From contig NZ_JNXC01000040.1 of the NCBI RefSeq assembly GCF_000716595.1, positions 124,001-188,000 of the forward strand: DNA of 64,000 bases, given 5' to 3'. Of the stretch, positions 27,305 through 36,150 are shown in pieces (within the stretch, counting starts at the first letter, position 1; every line of letters starts with the position of its first letter). The DNA comes from Saccharothrix sp. NRRL B-16314 (GTDB lineage Bacteria > Actinomycetota > Actinomycetes > Mycobacteriales > Pseudonocardiaceae). The notes under the pieces are model-generated. The model had not been told where the DNA came from. It ran no database searches and saw only the letters and a program-made list of their open reading frames with translations. The position numbers and the translations under genes were made by a program.

Positions 27305-30040
27305 ATGTCGTCACCCCTGAGCCGCCGCACGCTGCTGCAAGCCGTCGGTGTCGCGGCCGTCGCGACGACCGTGCCCGGCCTGACGCCGGGTTCCGCGGTC
27401 GCGGCGACGGTTCCGCCGGTCCGCGGTGACATCGGTGTGTCCGCCCAGGCGTTCGACCTCGGCGAGGTGCGGCTGAGCCCCGGCCGCTGGATGGACAACC
27501 AGAACCGGACGCTGTCGTACCTGCGATTCGTCGACGTGAACCGGTTGCTGTACAACTTCCGCGCCAACCACCGGCTGTCCACCAACGGCGCGGCGGCGCT
27601 GGGCGGCTGGGAAGCGCCGAACTTCCCGTTCCGCACCCACAGCCAGGGGCACTTCCTCAGCGCGTGGGCGCAGGCGTGGGCGGTGCTCGGCGACACCACG
27701 TCCCGGGACCGGGCCAACTACATGGTCGCCGAGTTGGCCAAGTGCCAGGCGAACAACGCGGCGGCCGGGTTCAACACCGGTTACCTGTCAGGATTCCCGG
27801 AGTCGGACTTCGACGCGATGGAGGCGGGCTCGCCCAAGTCGGTGTCCTACTACTCGCTGCACAAGACGTTGGCGGGTCTGCTGGACGTGTGGCGGTACAT
27901 CGGCAACGTGCAGGCGCGTGACGTGCTGCTGCGGTTCGCGGGCTGGGTGGACTGGCGCACGGCCCGGTTGTCCTACAGCCAGATGCAGCGGGTGCTGGGC
28001 ACGGAGTTCGGCGGCATGAACGCGGTGCTGACCGACCTGTACCAGCAGACGGGGGACAGCCGGTGGCTCGCCGCGGCGCAGCGGTTCGACCACGCCGCCG
28101 TGTTCGACCCGTTGGCGGCCAACCAGGACCGGCTCAGCGGGCTGCACGCCAACACTCAGGTGCCGAAGTGGATCGGCGCCGCGCGTGAGTACAAGGCCAC
28201 GGGCACGACCCGCTACCGCGACATCGCGTCGAACGCGTGGAACATCACGGTGGGCGCGCACACCTACGTCATCGGCGGCAACAGCCAGGCCGAGCACTTC
28301 CGCGGGCCGAACGCCATCGCCGCCTACCTCAGCACCGACACGGCCGAGGCGTGCAACACCTACAACATGCTCAAGCTGACCCGCGAGCTGTGGCTGCTGG
28401 ACCCGAACCGGGCGGCCTACTTCGACTTCTACGAGCGCGCCCTGCTCAACCACCTCCTCGGCCAGCAGAACACGGCCGACTCGCACGGCCACATCTGCTA
28501 CTTCACCGGCCTCAACCCGGGCCACCGGCGCGGCAACACCGGACCTGCCTGGGGCGGCGGCAACTGGAGCACCGACTACGGCACGTTCTGGTGCTGCCAG
28601 GGGACCGCGCTGGAGGTCAACACGTCGCTGGCGGGCTCCGTGTACTTCCACAACGGCACCACGCTCACGGTGAACCTGTACACGCCGTCGGTGCTGACGT
28701 GGGCGCAGCGGGGGATCACCGTCACCCAGACCACGACCTACCCCGCCTCCGACACCACCACGCTGACCGTGACGGGCAGCGTGAGCGGGTCGTGGACGAT
28801 GCGCCTGCGCATCCCCGCCTGGACCACCGGCGCGACGGTCAGCGTCAACGGCGCGGTGCAGGACATCACGACGACCCCCGGCACTTACGCCGCACTGACC
28901 CGGTCGTGGGCTTCCGGTGACACGGTGACGGTCCGCCTGCCGATGCGCGTCGTGATGCAGCCCTCGAACGACAACCCCGCCGTCGTCGCGATCACGTACG
29001 GACCGGTCGTGCTGTCGGGCAACTACGGCAACACCACCCTGAGCAGGCTCCCCGTGCTCGACACGACCTCGATCACCCGCACCGGTACCTCGGGCTTGGC
29101 GTTCACCGCGCGGGCCGACGGCGCGACGGTCAACCTCGGGCCGTTCTACGACGCGCACGGCCACAACTACACCGTCTACTGGAGCACCAGCGGCGGTGGT
29201 GGCGGCTCGGCGGGCGGCTACCGGCTGGTCAACGCGGCCACCGGCCTGGTGCTGGGCGTGCAGGACATGTCGACCTCCGACGGCGGCCTCGCCGTGCAGT
29301 GGAACGACACGGGAACCGCCGACCACAACTGGGAACTGGTCGCCGACGGCAGCGCCGTGCGGCTGCGCAACCTGAACAGCGGCAAGGTGCTCGGCGTCGA
29401 GAACATGTCCACCGCGGACAACGCCCGCGTCCTGCAGTGGAGCAACACCGGCAGCGCCGACCACAAGTGGACCGTCCTCGACAACGGCGACGGCACCCAC
29501 AAGGTGCGCAACGGCAACAGCGGCAAGCTGCTCGCCATCCTCGACGGCTCCACCGCCGCGGGCGCCCAAGCCGTGCAGGACCAGGACAACGGGTCCGCCG
29601 ACAACCGCTGGCGCTTCGTGCCGACCGGTGCCCGCCGCGTCCAGAACCTCGCGAGCGGCCTGGTCCTGGGCGTGCAGAACATGTCGACCGCCGACGGTGG
29701 CCTGGCCGTGCAGTGGGACGACAACGGCACCGCCGACCACCTCTGGACCGCCGTCGTGGACCCCGACGGGTACTTCCGGCTGCGCAACTCGCACAGCGGC
29801 AAGGTGTTGGGCGTCGAGAACGCCGCCAACGCCAACGGCGCCCGGGTGCTCCAGTGGTCCGACAACGGCACCAACGACCACAAGTGGCGGCTGCGCCACG
29901 GCGCCAACGGCTACTTCCGCATCCAGTGCGGCAACGGCGGGCGCGTCCTCGGCGTCAACGGTGCCTCCACCGCACGCGGCGCGCAGATCGTCATCTGGGA
30001 CGACAACGGCACCAACGACCACCTGTGGCGGTTCATCTGA
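27305..30040 (+). CDS. Tat-exported GH127 beta-L-arabinofuranosidase with ricin-type lectin modules
   Basis: A 911-residue secreted enzyme. The ATG at 27305 has GGAGAG upstream and a twin-arginine signal, SRRTLLQAVGVAAVA, ends near SAVAA. The catalytic (alpha/alpha)6 part (about 40-640, DUF1680) has the GH127 zinc-thiolate set: Glu348 and Cys350 in TAEACNTYN and Cys430-Cys431 in FWCCQGT. The set matches the E-x-C...CC arrangement of characterised beta-L-arabinofuranosidases, in which the last Cys is the nucleophile. After a GGGGS-like linker two ricin trefoils follow (about 645-775 and 778-911), with repeated DHNW, DHKW, DNRW and DHLW signatures. It removes beta-L-arabinofuranose from plant glycans such as hydroxyproline-rich glycoproteins. 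Its stop overlaps the convergent HxlR gene by 8 bp. Confidence 0.92.
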   Translation: MSSPLSRRTLLQAVGVAAVATTVPGLTPGSAVAATVPPVRGDIGVSAQAFDLGEVRLSPGRWMDNQNRTLSYLRFVDVNRLLYNFRANHRLSTNGAAALGGWEAPNFPFRTHSQGHFLSAWAQAWAVLGDTTSRDRANYMVAELAKCQANNAAAGFNTGYLSGFPESDFDAMEAGSPKSVSYYSLHKTLAGLLDVWRYIGNVQARDVLLRFAGWVDWRTARLSYSQMQRVLGTEFGGMNAVLTDLYQQTGDSRWLAAAQRFDHAAVFDPLAANQDRLSGLHANTQVPKWIGAAREYKATGTTRYRDIASNAWNITVGAHTYVIGGNSQAEHFRGPNAIAAYLSTDTAEACNTYNMLKLTRELWLLDPNRAAYFDFYERALLNHLLGQQNTADSHGHICYFTGLNPGHRRGNTGPAWGGGNWSTDYGTFWCCQGTALEVNTSLAGSVYFHNGTTLTVNLYTPSVLTWAQRGITVTQTTTYPASDTTTLTVTGSVSGSWTMRLRIPAWTTGATVSVNGAVQDITTTPGTYAALTRSWASGDTVTVRLPMRVVMQPSNDNPAVVAITYGPVVLSGNYGNTTLSRLPVLDTTSITRTGTSGLAFTARADGATVNLGPFYDAHGHNYTVYWSTSGGGGGSAGGYRLVNAATGLVLGVQDMSTSDGGLAVQWNDTGTADHNWELVADGSAVRLRNLNSGKVLGVENMSTADNARVLQWSNTGSADHKWTVLDNGDGTHKVRNGNSGKLLAILDGSTAAGAQAVQDQDNGSADNRWRFVPTGARRVQNLASGLVLGVQNMSTADGGLAVQWDDNGTADHLWTAVVDPDGYFRLRNSHSGKVLGVENAANANGARVLQWSDNGTNDHKWRLRHGANGYFRIQCGNGGRVLGVNGASTARGAQIVIWDDNGTNDHLWRFI

Positions 30041-30605
30041 GCCGTCGTCGGACTCTCGGGACCGGCTCGCCCGTGTAATCCGGGCGAGCCGGTGAGGTCT
30101 GGCCTGCGCTGTCCGATGCGGCTGCGCAGGCGGCCTGCATCTGCGCCGCGACGGTGGGGCCGCTCGGCGCCGGCCTTAGGCGGGCTCGTGGTCCGAGGTG
30201 GGCTTCGCGGAGTTCGTCCATGAAGGCTTCCCACAGCGGTGGGCCGCCCACGGCGAGCACTTCCGCGCGGGCGGCGTGCACGTCGGTCACCGGGAGGTGC
30301 CGTGCTCCCCAGACGTTGAGCTGGGCGAAGACGGGCACCAGCTGGATCGCCTGCTCGGTCAGGTTGTAGGTGACCTTCTGCTTGTGCGAGGGGTCGTCGG
30401 CCTTGGTGAGCAACCCGTGCTCGACGAGCACGGCGAGCCGGTCGGCGAGGATGTTCGAGGAGATCCGCTCGGGACCGGCGAGCAGTTCGCGGAAGTGCCG
30501 CGCGCCGCCGAAGATCACGTCGCGGAGGACCAGCAGGGTCCAGCGGTCGCCGAATATCTCCAGCGACAGGTTGATCGGGCAGTTCGACCGCGTGTCCTTC
30601 CGCAT
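30033..30605 (-). CDS. HxlR family transcriptional regulator
   Basis: A 190-residue winged-helix regulator. The ATG at 30605 is preferred because GGAGG precedes it and the protein then begins MRKDTRSNCPINLSLE, with the conserved HxlR Cys near residue 9; an earlier ATG at 30644 has no ribosome binding site. The HTH core is IFGDRWTLLVLRDVIFGGARHF (about 16-37, read in parts), followed by ISSNILADRLAVLVEHGLL. HxlR proteins sense redox-active or aldehyde compounds. It is divergent from an MFS exporter, which it probably controls. Its C-terminal tail after about residue 140 is low-complexity and its coding end runs through the terminator hairpin of the GH127 gene. Confidence 0.9.
   Translation of the reverse strand: MRKDTRSNCPINLSLEIFGDRWTLLVLRDVIFGGARHFRELLAGPERISSNILADRLAVLVEHGLLTKADDPSHKQKVTYNLTEQAIQLVPVFAQLNVWGARHLPVTDVHAARAEVLAVGGPPLWEAFMDELREAHLGPRARLRPAPSGPTVAAQMQAACAAASDSAGQTSPARPDYTGEPVPRVRRRLR
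30061..30093 (+). terminator. Hairpin terminator after the GH127 gene, inside the 3' end of the HxlR gene
   Basis: A perfect 13-bp stem (30061-30073 and 30081-30093) with a 7-nt loop starts 20 bp after the GH127 stop. It lies within the coding end of the convergent HxlR gene. Confidence 0.8.
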
Positions 30606-30755
30606 CGCACCCACACCTCCGGACCGGTTGCCTACCCGCGCCATTGTGCCCTAGTGTGCAACTGGTTGCGAAATGAGAGCAGTTTGCCCGGACGCGGTGC
30701 GCTGACGGCTGCTCGCCTCGCGACGTCCAACGAGCATCCACAAAGGACGGTCTGC

Positions 30756-31967
30756 ATGAGTGCGCGGCAAACGACGTCGAGTCGGGGGAGTGCGACCCTC
30801 GTCCTGGTCACGCTGTTCTTCGGTGTGTTCGTGATGGGCTGCGCGGAATTGCTCGTGGTCGGTGTGCTGGATCTGATAGCGGCGGACCTGGGCGTATCCG
30901 TGTCCGCTGCCGGCGCTCTGGTGACCTCGTTCGCGCTGGGCATCGCGATCGGCGGCCCGGCCCTGACCATGCTGACGATGGAGGTGGACAAGCGGACCGT
31001 CCTGATCGGCGCGCTCGTCGTGTTCCTCCTTGCCAACGTGGTCCTGGTGTCGACCTCCGCTTACGGCTTGGCCATCGCGGTCCGCTTCATCGCCGGCGCG
31101 GTCGAGGGCCTGTTCATCGGTGTCGCGTTCGTGGCGGGCCTGTCGATCGTCCCGCCGGAGCGCGCGGGCAGGGCGATCTCCGTGATCATCTCCGGTGTCA
31201 CGGTGTCGGCCGCGGTGGGTGTGCCGCTGGGGACGTTGGCCGGCCAGGGGTTCGGCTGGCGCGGCTCGTTCACCGCGGTCATCGCGCTCTGCGTGCTCGC
31301 GCTGATCGCGACAGCGGTGCTGGTCCCCCCGGTGGCCGGCACCGGTCGCGGCGGCACCGGCCAGGCGAAGTACGCGTTCGCACCCCGGGTGCTCGCCATG
31401 CTGACCCTGAACGTCGCGGTGTTCGCGTCGCTGTACACGGCCCTGACCTACGTCGTGCCGTTCCTGCAGGACGTCACGGGCGTCACCGGTGCGGTGGTCA
31501 GCGCGTTCCTGTTCGCCTACGGCCTGGCCACCGCGGTGGGCTCCTTCGGGGGCGGCCGGTTCGCCGACAAGAACGCCACGGCCACCTTGATCGTCGCGAC
31601 CGTCGGCACTGCGGTCGCCCTGCTGGCGCTCCACTTCGTCGGTTCCAGCCCGCTCCTCGTGGCGCTCGTGCTGCCGGTGTGGGGTGTGCTCGCCATGAGC
31701 ATGGCACCGGCGCTCCAGCTCCGCGTGGTGACCCTGGCCGGCCCCGGCGCCGGGTTGGCGTCCTCGCTGCCCGCCTCCGCGGTCAACGTGGGCATCGCGG
31801 TGGGCTCGGCTGCCGGCGGTGCGGCGATCAGCGGATTCGGCCCCTCCGCCCCCATCCTGACCGGTGCGGCCATTGCCGGGATCGGCATCGTGCTCGCCTG
31901 GGCCACCAGCCACCTCAAGCCGCCGGTGGTCGAGCAGGCGGCGGAGCCTGCTGCCCGACCGTCCTGA
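30756..31967 (+). CDS. MFS transporter (DHA1 drug/sugar exporter type)
   Basis: A 403-residue major facilitator with twelve hydrophobic segments. The ATG at 30756 has AAAGGACGG upstream; a longer frame into the divergent promoter is unsupported. The early segment GCAELLVVGVLDLIAADLGVS and the loop RFIAGAVEGLFIGVAF are typical of AraJ/YdhP-type DHA1 exporters. It lies 150 bp from the divergent HxlR gene, a usual regulator-exporter pairing for efflux of a toxic compound. The substrate is unknown. Confidence 0.9.
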   Translation: MSARQTTSSRGSATLVLVTLFFGVFVMGCAELLVVGVLDLIAADLGVSVSAAGALVTSFALGIAIGGPALTMLTMEVDKRTVLIGALVVFLLANVVLVSTSAYGLAIAVRFIAGAVEGLFIGVAFVAGLSIVPPERAGRAISVIISGVTVSAAVGVPLGTLAGQGFGWRGSFTAVIALCVLALIATAVLVPPVAGTGRGGTGQAKYAFAPRVLAMLTLNVAVFASLYTALTYVVPFLQDVTGVTGAVVSAFLFAYGLATAVGSFGGGRFADKNATATLIVATVGTAVALLALHFVGSSPLLVALVLPVWGVLAMSMAPALQLRVVTLAGPGAGLASSLPASAVNVGIAVGSAAGGAAISGFGPSAPILTGAAIAGIGIVLAWATSHLKPPVVEQAAEPAARPS

Positions 31968-32001
31968 CGGACCGTTCGGTCGACGGCCTCCTCGTCTCCC
32001 G

Positions 32002-33141
32002 TCAGGTGGCGGCGATGTCCAACTTCCCGATCTTGTTCGTGGTCAGGAGGCCGAACCAGACGGCGCCGGGTTGGTGGACGTTGATGTCGCAGGGGTAGGA
32101 GGCCGACGACGGCGTGCTCCACATGCGGACCTCGTGGGTGACGGGGTCGAACCGGGCGATCTGGTTGCCCAGCCCGAACAGCGCCGGGAAGCTGACCGCG
32201 AAGTAGATGTTGCCGTCGCTCGCCTCGGCGATGGGGCCGGGCATCGGCAGCGGGTTGCCGATGCTGCCGACGCCCAGCCCGTCGAGGATGCCGGTGAGCA
32301 GGCCGTCGACGCCCAGCAGCGGGTACTCGGTGATCTGCCCGCTGCCGGCGTCGATGCGGGCGATCTTCATGCCGAGGGCTTCGCCGACCCAGATGCTGCC
32401 GTCCGAGGCGGTGCGCACGCCGACCGGGAACGAGGCCGGTGTCGGCATCGTGTACTGGGTGAACTGGTGGGTGTCCACGTCGAGGGTGGCGACCTTGTTC
32501 AGCTGCGGCAGGTCGAACACCACGGTGCGACCGGGCCCCGGCTTGATGATGCCGAACAGCGCGCCGACCTGGCCGAGGATCTCACCCGGCACGGCGTACT
32601 TGCTCCAGTCACCGGTCGCCGGGTCGTACCGGCCGATGGAGTTCAGCCCGCCGAGCGTGAACCACAGGGCGTCGTCCGGTCCGCGGGCGAGGTCGTTGGC
32701 CAACCCGAGGCCGCTGTGCAGCGGGATGCCCAGCGGTCGGGTGGCGAAGGCGTTCGCCCACGGCAGCGGGAACTCGGTCATGCCGCCGTCGGCGGTGTCG
32801 ACGCGGAGCAGGCTGTTGCCCGTCACCTGGGGCATCCACAGGTCGCCCGCCGGGTCCAGGTCCATGCCGCCGGGCACCGACAGCGGCATCGGCGTGGAGA
32901 AGTTGGTGAACTGCCCGGAGGCCGGGTCGAACCGGGCGACCTGGCTGCTCAGGTACTGCTCGACCCACAGCGCCCCGCTGCGGTCGAACTCCACCTCGCA
33001 CACGCCCCCGACCGGCAGGGACGAGGGAACCGGGCCGTACTCCGTGATCGGCGTCGTCGCGCAGGCGGTGACCGGCGCGAGCACCGACGCGAGGAGCGCC
33101 CCGACGACCACCAGTGATCGTCTCTGCCGTTCTGGTCCCAT
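32002..33141 (-). CDS. Secreted Vgb-like beta-propeller protein, probable lipoprotein
   Basis: A 379-residue exported protein. The ATG at 33141 follows GGAGCGG by a few bases; the longer frame adds an unlikely Arg/Pro leader. The signal peptide ends in a plausible lipobox VTAC (Cys near 27). The rest is a seven-bladed propeller of NHL/virginiamycin-B-lyase type, with repeated ITEYPL, VARFDPASG, GSIWVGE and ARIDAGSG segments. Many actinomycete relatives are annotated as Vgb-like, but few are proven streptogramin lyases, so a resistance role should not be assumed. It is convergent with the MFS gene (34-bp gap). Confidence 0.82.
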   Translation of the reverse strand: MGPERQRRSLVVVGALLASVLAPVTACATTPITEYGPVPSSLPVGGVCEVEFDRSGALWVEQYLSSQVARFDPASGQFTNFSTPMPLSVPGGMDLDPAGDLWMPQVTGNSLLRVDTADGGMTEFPLPWANAFATRPLGIPLHSGLGLANDLARGPDDALWFTLGGLNSIGRYDPATGDWSKYAVPGEILGQVGALFGIIKPGPGRTVVFDLPQLNKVATLDVDTHQFTQYTMPTPASFPVGVRTASDGSIWVGEALGMKIARIDAGSGQITEYPLLGVDGLLTGILDGLGVGSIGNPLPMPGPIAEASDGNIYFAVSFPALFGLGNQIARFDPVTHEVRMWSTPSSASYPCDINVHQPGAVWFGLLTTNKIGKLDIAAT

Positions 33142-33533
33142 GGTCCGCTCCGGGGATCGGCTGTCCGGTCGTGCCGGGTTTCCCGTCGAGTAAAGCGGTT
33201 CCGCCACCGGACCACCGGAACGGACACCTGAACGGGCTACCGGTACCGTCCATGCGCCCGACCGCGATCAATCATTGCGCGGTCGTCCGCGGTCGTCCGC
33301 GTTCGCCCGGACGCCCGGACGCACACGGCCATCCGGTCCAAATACTTCGCAGGGCGTAGCGGTGGGTCCGGGTGCAGCGATGTCGGCTTCGGGGGCGGGG
33401 TCGCTGTGCGTCGTGACCAGTCCTCGCCGATGTGCGAGGGGCGCTCGGGTCTGCTCGCCGGCGGCCCACCCGGCCCTCGGCCTGGTGCCGGTTCACCGGG
33501 CCGCAGCGGCCTGACGACGAAGGGGGACCAGCG
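33142..33533. other. Divergent promoter region between the propeller and toxin genes
   Basis: 392 bp with no credible gene. Tandem GCGGTCGTCC units lie near 33278-33297. No clear operator or promoter consensus stands out. It should contain promoters for the divergent genes at 33141 and 33534. Confidence 0.35.
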
Positions 33534-35000
33534 ATGCCGCCGAAGAGGCGCAAGCAGCCGACGACGAAGCCCGACGAGGGCAAGCAGAAGAACACGTCCA
33601 CCAACACCCCCAAGGCTCAGGGCAAGCCGGGGCCGGCCAAGAAGGCGCAGCCGAAGCAGGCGCAGCCGCCGACGCCCAAGGCCAGGATCACCAGGATGAG
33701 GGAGGATGCCGAGGCCGTGCTGAACGCGGTGTTCGGCGAGAGCGTCGAGCGCGACGACGCGGACGTGATCACCAACGAGGTGGTCGACGAGGTCGTGTTC
33801 GACCGCGACGAGGTGCACCGGCTGGCCACGGTGCTCGACGACGAGGTCGTCGAGATCAAGGACAGCCTCAAGGACAACCTGATCAGGCTGGCGGAGCGGG
33901 AAGTCCGCGTGCAGCGGGCGGTGAAGGACCTCCAAGACGCGCTGGCGGCTTCGCGGCAGGTGGCGAACCAGCTCGTGCCCCTGGAGTCGCTGGCCGCGAA
34001 GGTCGGTGGCGGGATCACCCTGGACACCCACCCCCTGACCGGGATCGCCTGGTTGCGGCTGCAAAGCGCGATCGCCGAGCCGAAGCCGGTGCCGCCGGTC
34101 GGTGGCCACCACGTCACGGACCCCCGGCGGGTGAACATCGACGCGATCGTCGCCGAGATCACGGGCCGGCTCCGGGACATCTCCGCCATCCTCGACGTCC
34201 TCAACGGGCGTCCCGGTGCCCTGCCGGTGGACGAGATCCCGAACGACCTCCTCGCGGCCGTCGACCGGGGAGATCCGGGCATCACGAAGTTCCTGCGCGC
34301 CTTGCGGAGCGGTCTGGAGCAGTTACCGGACGCCAACGCGCTCAAGACCCTCCTGAACGCCGCCGACCTGCCCGCCGAGGTGCCGCAGCTGATGTCGAGC
34401 GCCACGACCGCGGGCGCCGTGCTGCTCGACGTGCTCAACGCGTGCCGCGCGACGGCACCGCAGGGCCAGCCCGCCCCGCAGGGCCAAGCCGCTCTGCAGG
34501 GCAACACCGAACTGGCGGGCAAGCTGCTCAAGACGGTCGCCGATTCGGGGCAGGGCATCGACTTCTTCCTCACCGGAGCCGGTGGGCAGTCCCTGGTGAA
34601 CCTCAGGTACGCGGCCGTGCACGGCGATCCGGTCTGGGGTGGGGCAACCGTGGCGCTGACCGACTTGCATTTCGGCCCCGTCGGCCAACCGGTGCCCTTC
34701 GGGCAGATCCAAGTGCTCGCCGAGCCGCTGCCGCCGTTGGGCGAGCATTCGCTCCCACCACTGCCCGGTGGTCTCGTCCGCGATCGCTACGTCGGAGGGA
34801 TGCCGTTCGGCAACACCGGCGGCGCCATGATCCTCCCGTTCGTGGACAACACCACCCACGTGGTGATCCAGTACTCGGAGTACGACGTCCGGCCGTTCAC
34901 CTTCACGTACGAGCGGGGTGGCGAGCGGGTGGTGGTCGGCTCCGACGGCAACACGTACTACACCGACGACCACTACCAGACCTTCAGGAGAATCACATGA
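33534..35000 (+). CDS. Polymorphic toxin-like protein with C-terminal barnase-family ribonuclease domain
   Basis: A 488-residue protein. The ATG at 33534 follows AGGGGGA. There is no signal peptide. Residues 1-50 are Lys/Pro/Gln-rich (MPPKRRKQPTTKPDEG at the start), 50-140 are predicted helical, and about 150-330 form an unrecognised helical region. The C-terminus (about 415-488) matches the barnase/RNase N1-T1 fold: Glu449 in QYSEYD, Arg465 in GGERVVV and His480 in DHYQTF align with barnase Glu73, Arg87 and His102, and barnase itself ends DHYQTFTKI. It should cleave RNA. The next gene, a barstar, overlaps by 4 bp, so this is a toxin-immunity pair. How it leaves the cell, if it does, is not visible. 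Confidence 0.85.
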   Translation: MPPKRRKQPTTKPDEGKQKNTSTNTPKAQGKPGPAKKAQPKQAQPPTPKARITRMREDAEAVLNAVFGESVERDDADVITNEVVDEVVFDRDEVHRLATVLDDEVVEIKDSLKDNLIRLAEREVRVQRAVKDLQDALAASRQVANQLVPLESLAAKVGGGITLDTHPLTGIAWLRLQSAIAEPKPVPPVGGHHVTDPRRVNIDAIVAEITGRLRDISAILDVLNGRPGALPVDEIPNDLLAAVDRGDPGITKFLRALRSGLEQLPDANALKTLLNAADLPAEVPQLMSSATTAGAVLLDVLNACRATAPQGQPAPQGQAALQGNTELAGKLLKTVADSGQGIDFFLTGAGGQSLVNLRYAAVHGDPVWGGATVALTDLHFGPVGQPVPFGQIQVLAEPLPPLGEHSLPPLPGGLVRDRYVGGMPFGNTGGAMILPFVDNTTHVVIQYSEYDVRPFTFTYERGGERVVVGSDGNTYYTDDHYQTFRRIT

Positions 35001-35473
35001 GCGGGCTCGCCGATCTCCTCCGCCCCGGACCGCCGAGCTTCCACCTGACCGACGCGAGCCACGCCGTCCTCGGCAGGACCACCGCCGAGCTGACCATCGA
35101 GCGGCGGACGGCGGCGGTGCGCCGGATTCGGGGCTCCCGGTGCCGGACCGCGAAGGGGATGTTCGACGAGCTGGCGGCAGCGCTGCAGTTCCCCGCGCAC
35201 TTCGGCGGCAACTGGAACGCGCTGCGCGACGTGCTGTCGGACCTGAGCTGGGTGCCGGCCGAGGCCTATCTGCTCGTGATCGAGGATGCCGACGAAATGC
35301 TCGCCGAGGAGGCGGACGAGGTCCTGGCGACGGGCCTCGGCGTGCTGGCCACGTCGGCGGCGTCGGCGGCACCCGTGCCGTTCCAGTTCGTCGTGCAGGC
35401 CCCGTCCACCGGTCGGGTCGCCCGGACCCTGACCGCCAACGGCACCGCGTTCACCACCGCCTTCAGCGCGTAG
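34997..35473 (+). CDS. Barstar family ribonuclease inhibitor (immunity protein)
   Basis: A 158-residue barstar-like protein. The ATG overlaps the toxin stop (ATGA), with AGGAG upstream, so it is translationally coupled to the ribonuclease gene. The barstar core runs from RTAKGMFDELAAALQFP through HFGGNWNALRDVLSDLSW to AEAYLLVIEDAD (about 52-100). The binding helix reads GNWNALRD where classic barstar has ENLDALWD: Asp39 is kept but the Asp35 position is Asn, which suggests a modified contact with its own toxin. An extra N-terminal segment of about 50 residues precedes the fold. A hairpin terminator follows. Confidence 0.88.
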   Translation: MSGLADLLRPGPPSFHLTDASHAVLGRTTAELTIERRTAAVRRIRGSRCRTAKGMFDELAAALQFPAHFGGNWNALRDVLSDLSWVPAEAYLLVIEDADEMLAEEADEVLATGLGVLATSAASAAPVPFQFVVQAPSTGRVARTLTANGTAFTTAFSA

Positions 35474-35503
35474 TCGACCGGGCGACGTCCGCCACGGGCC
35501 AGC

Positions 35504-35528
35504 GCCGCCGTCGTTCACCGACGGCGGC
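35504..35528 (+). terminator. Hairpin terminator after the barstar gene
   Basis: A perfect 10-bp stem (35504-35513 and 35519-35528) with a 5-nt loop lies 31 bp after the barstar stop and closes the toxin-immunity unit. Confidence 0.75.
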
Positions 35529-36150
35529 ACGTTGATCGGGTTGCCACCACCGCAGCCCGCGGCCGTGACCTCCGCCCACGTGGTCCCGGATTCACCCACC
35601 CGAACCGGTGTCCTTTCTTGTGATCGTGCCCGGTCGGGGTGATCGTGGCTGTGTCAGATCCGTGCGAACCGCGGATCGTCGACGGCGATCGGAGGGCTCG
35701 GGTCATGACAACTCGGCCGACGTCCCCGGTCGCCACCAGGGCCGACGCGGGATCGGTGATCCGCGGCAGTGGGGGCACCGCATCGGCAGTCCACGAGGAG
35801 TCGCACGTTGCCGCCGGGGTTGTCGATAACCGCCGTGAGGGAATGTCCGTGCAGGCCACGGGCCTTCTGAACCGATTTCGGCCGTTATTCCTGATCATTC
35901 CGGCCAATAGTGCGAATTCACCCGGTCGGATGTGTCTCCGGTTGCCGTTTTTCCGCTTCAATGGCACAGCGCCGCTGTATCGGTGACCTGATCGATCATC
36001 ATCGGATTCGGGGGAAGTCCTTCCTGCGTTCACGTCCTGGCATGCGCCGGCTGAATCGACGTGTCGTGCCCGTTTCGATCAGTCGCGCCGTGCCCGGTTT
36101 TGTGCTGCACGCGATTTGCGTACCGATCCGGTGCGGGATTCGGGGGAGTG
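35529..36150. other. Gene-free stretch before the first RHS gene
   Basis: About 620 bp with no credible gene. The part from 35830 to 36120 is clearly less GC-rich than its surroundings and likely holds the promoter of the RHS gene. The open frames here lack domains. This composition dip before a toxin gene is a common sign of horizontally acquired DNA. Confidence 0.4.

Noticed and set aside
32002..33141. Streptogramin (virginiamycin B) resistance lyase
   Set aside because: Only the propeller fold and repeats are recognisable; the lyase catalytic residues could not be confirmed and the protein appears to be an exported lipoprotein.
35639..35986. A 115-codon plus-strand frame before the RHS gene
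   Set aside because: No ribosome binding site, mixed composition and no domain; it spans the lower-GC promoter-like stretch.
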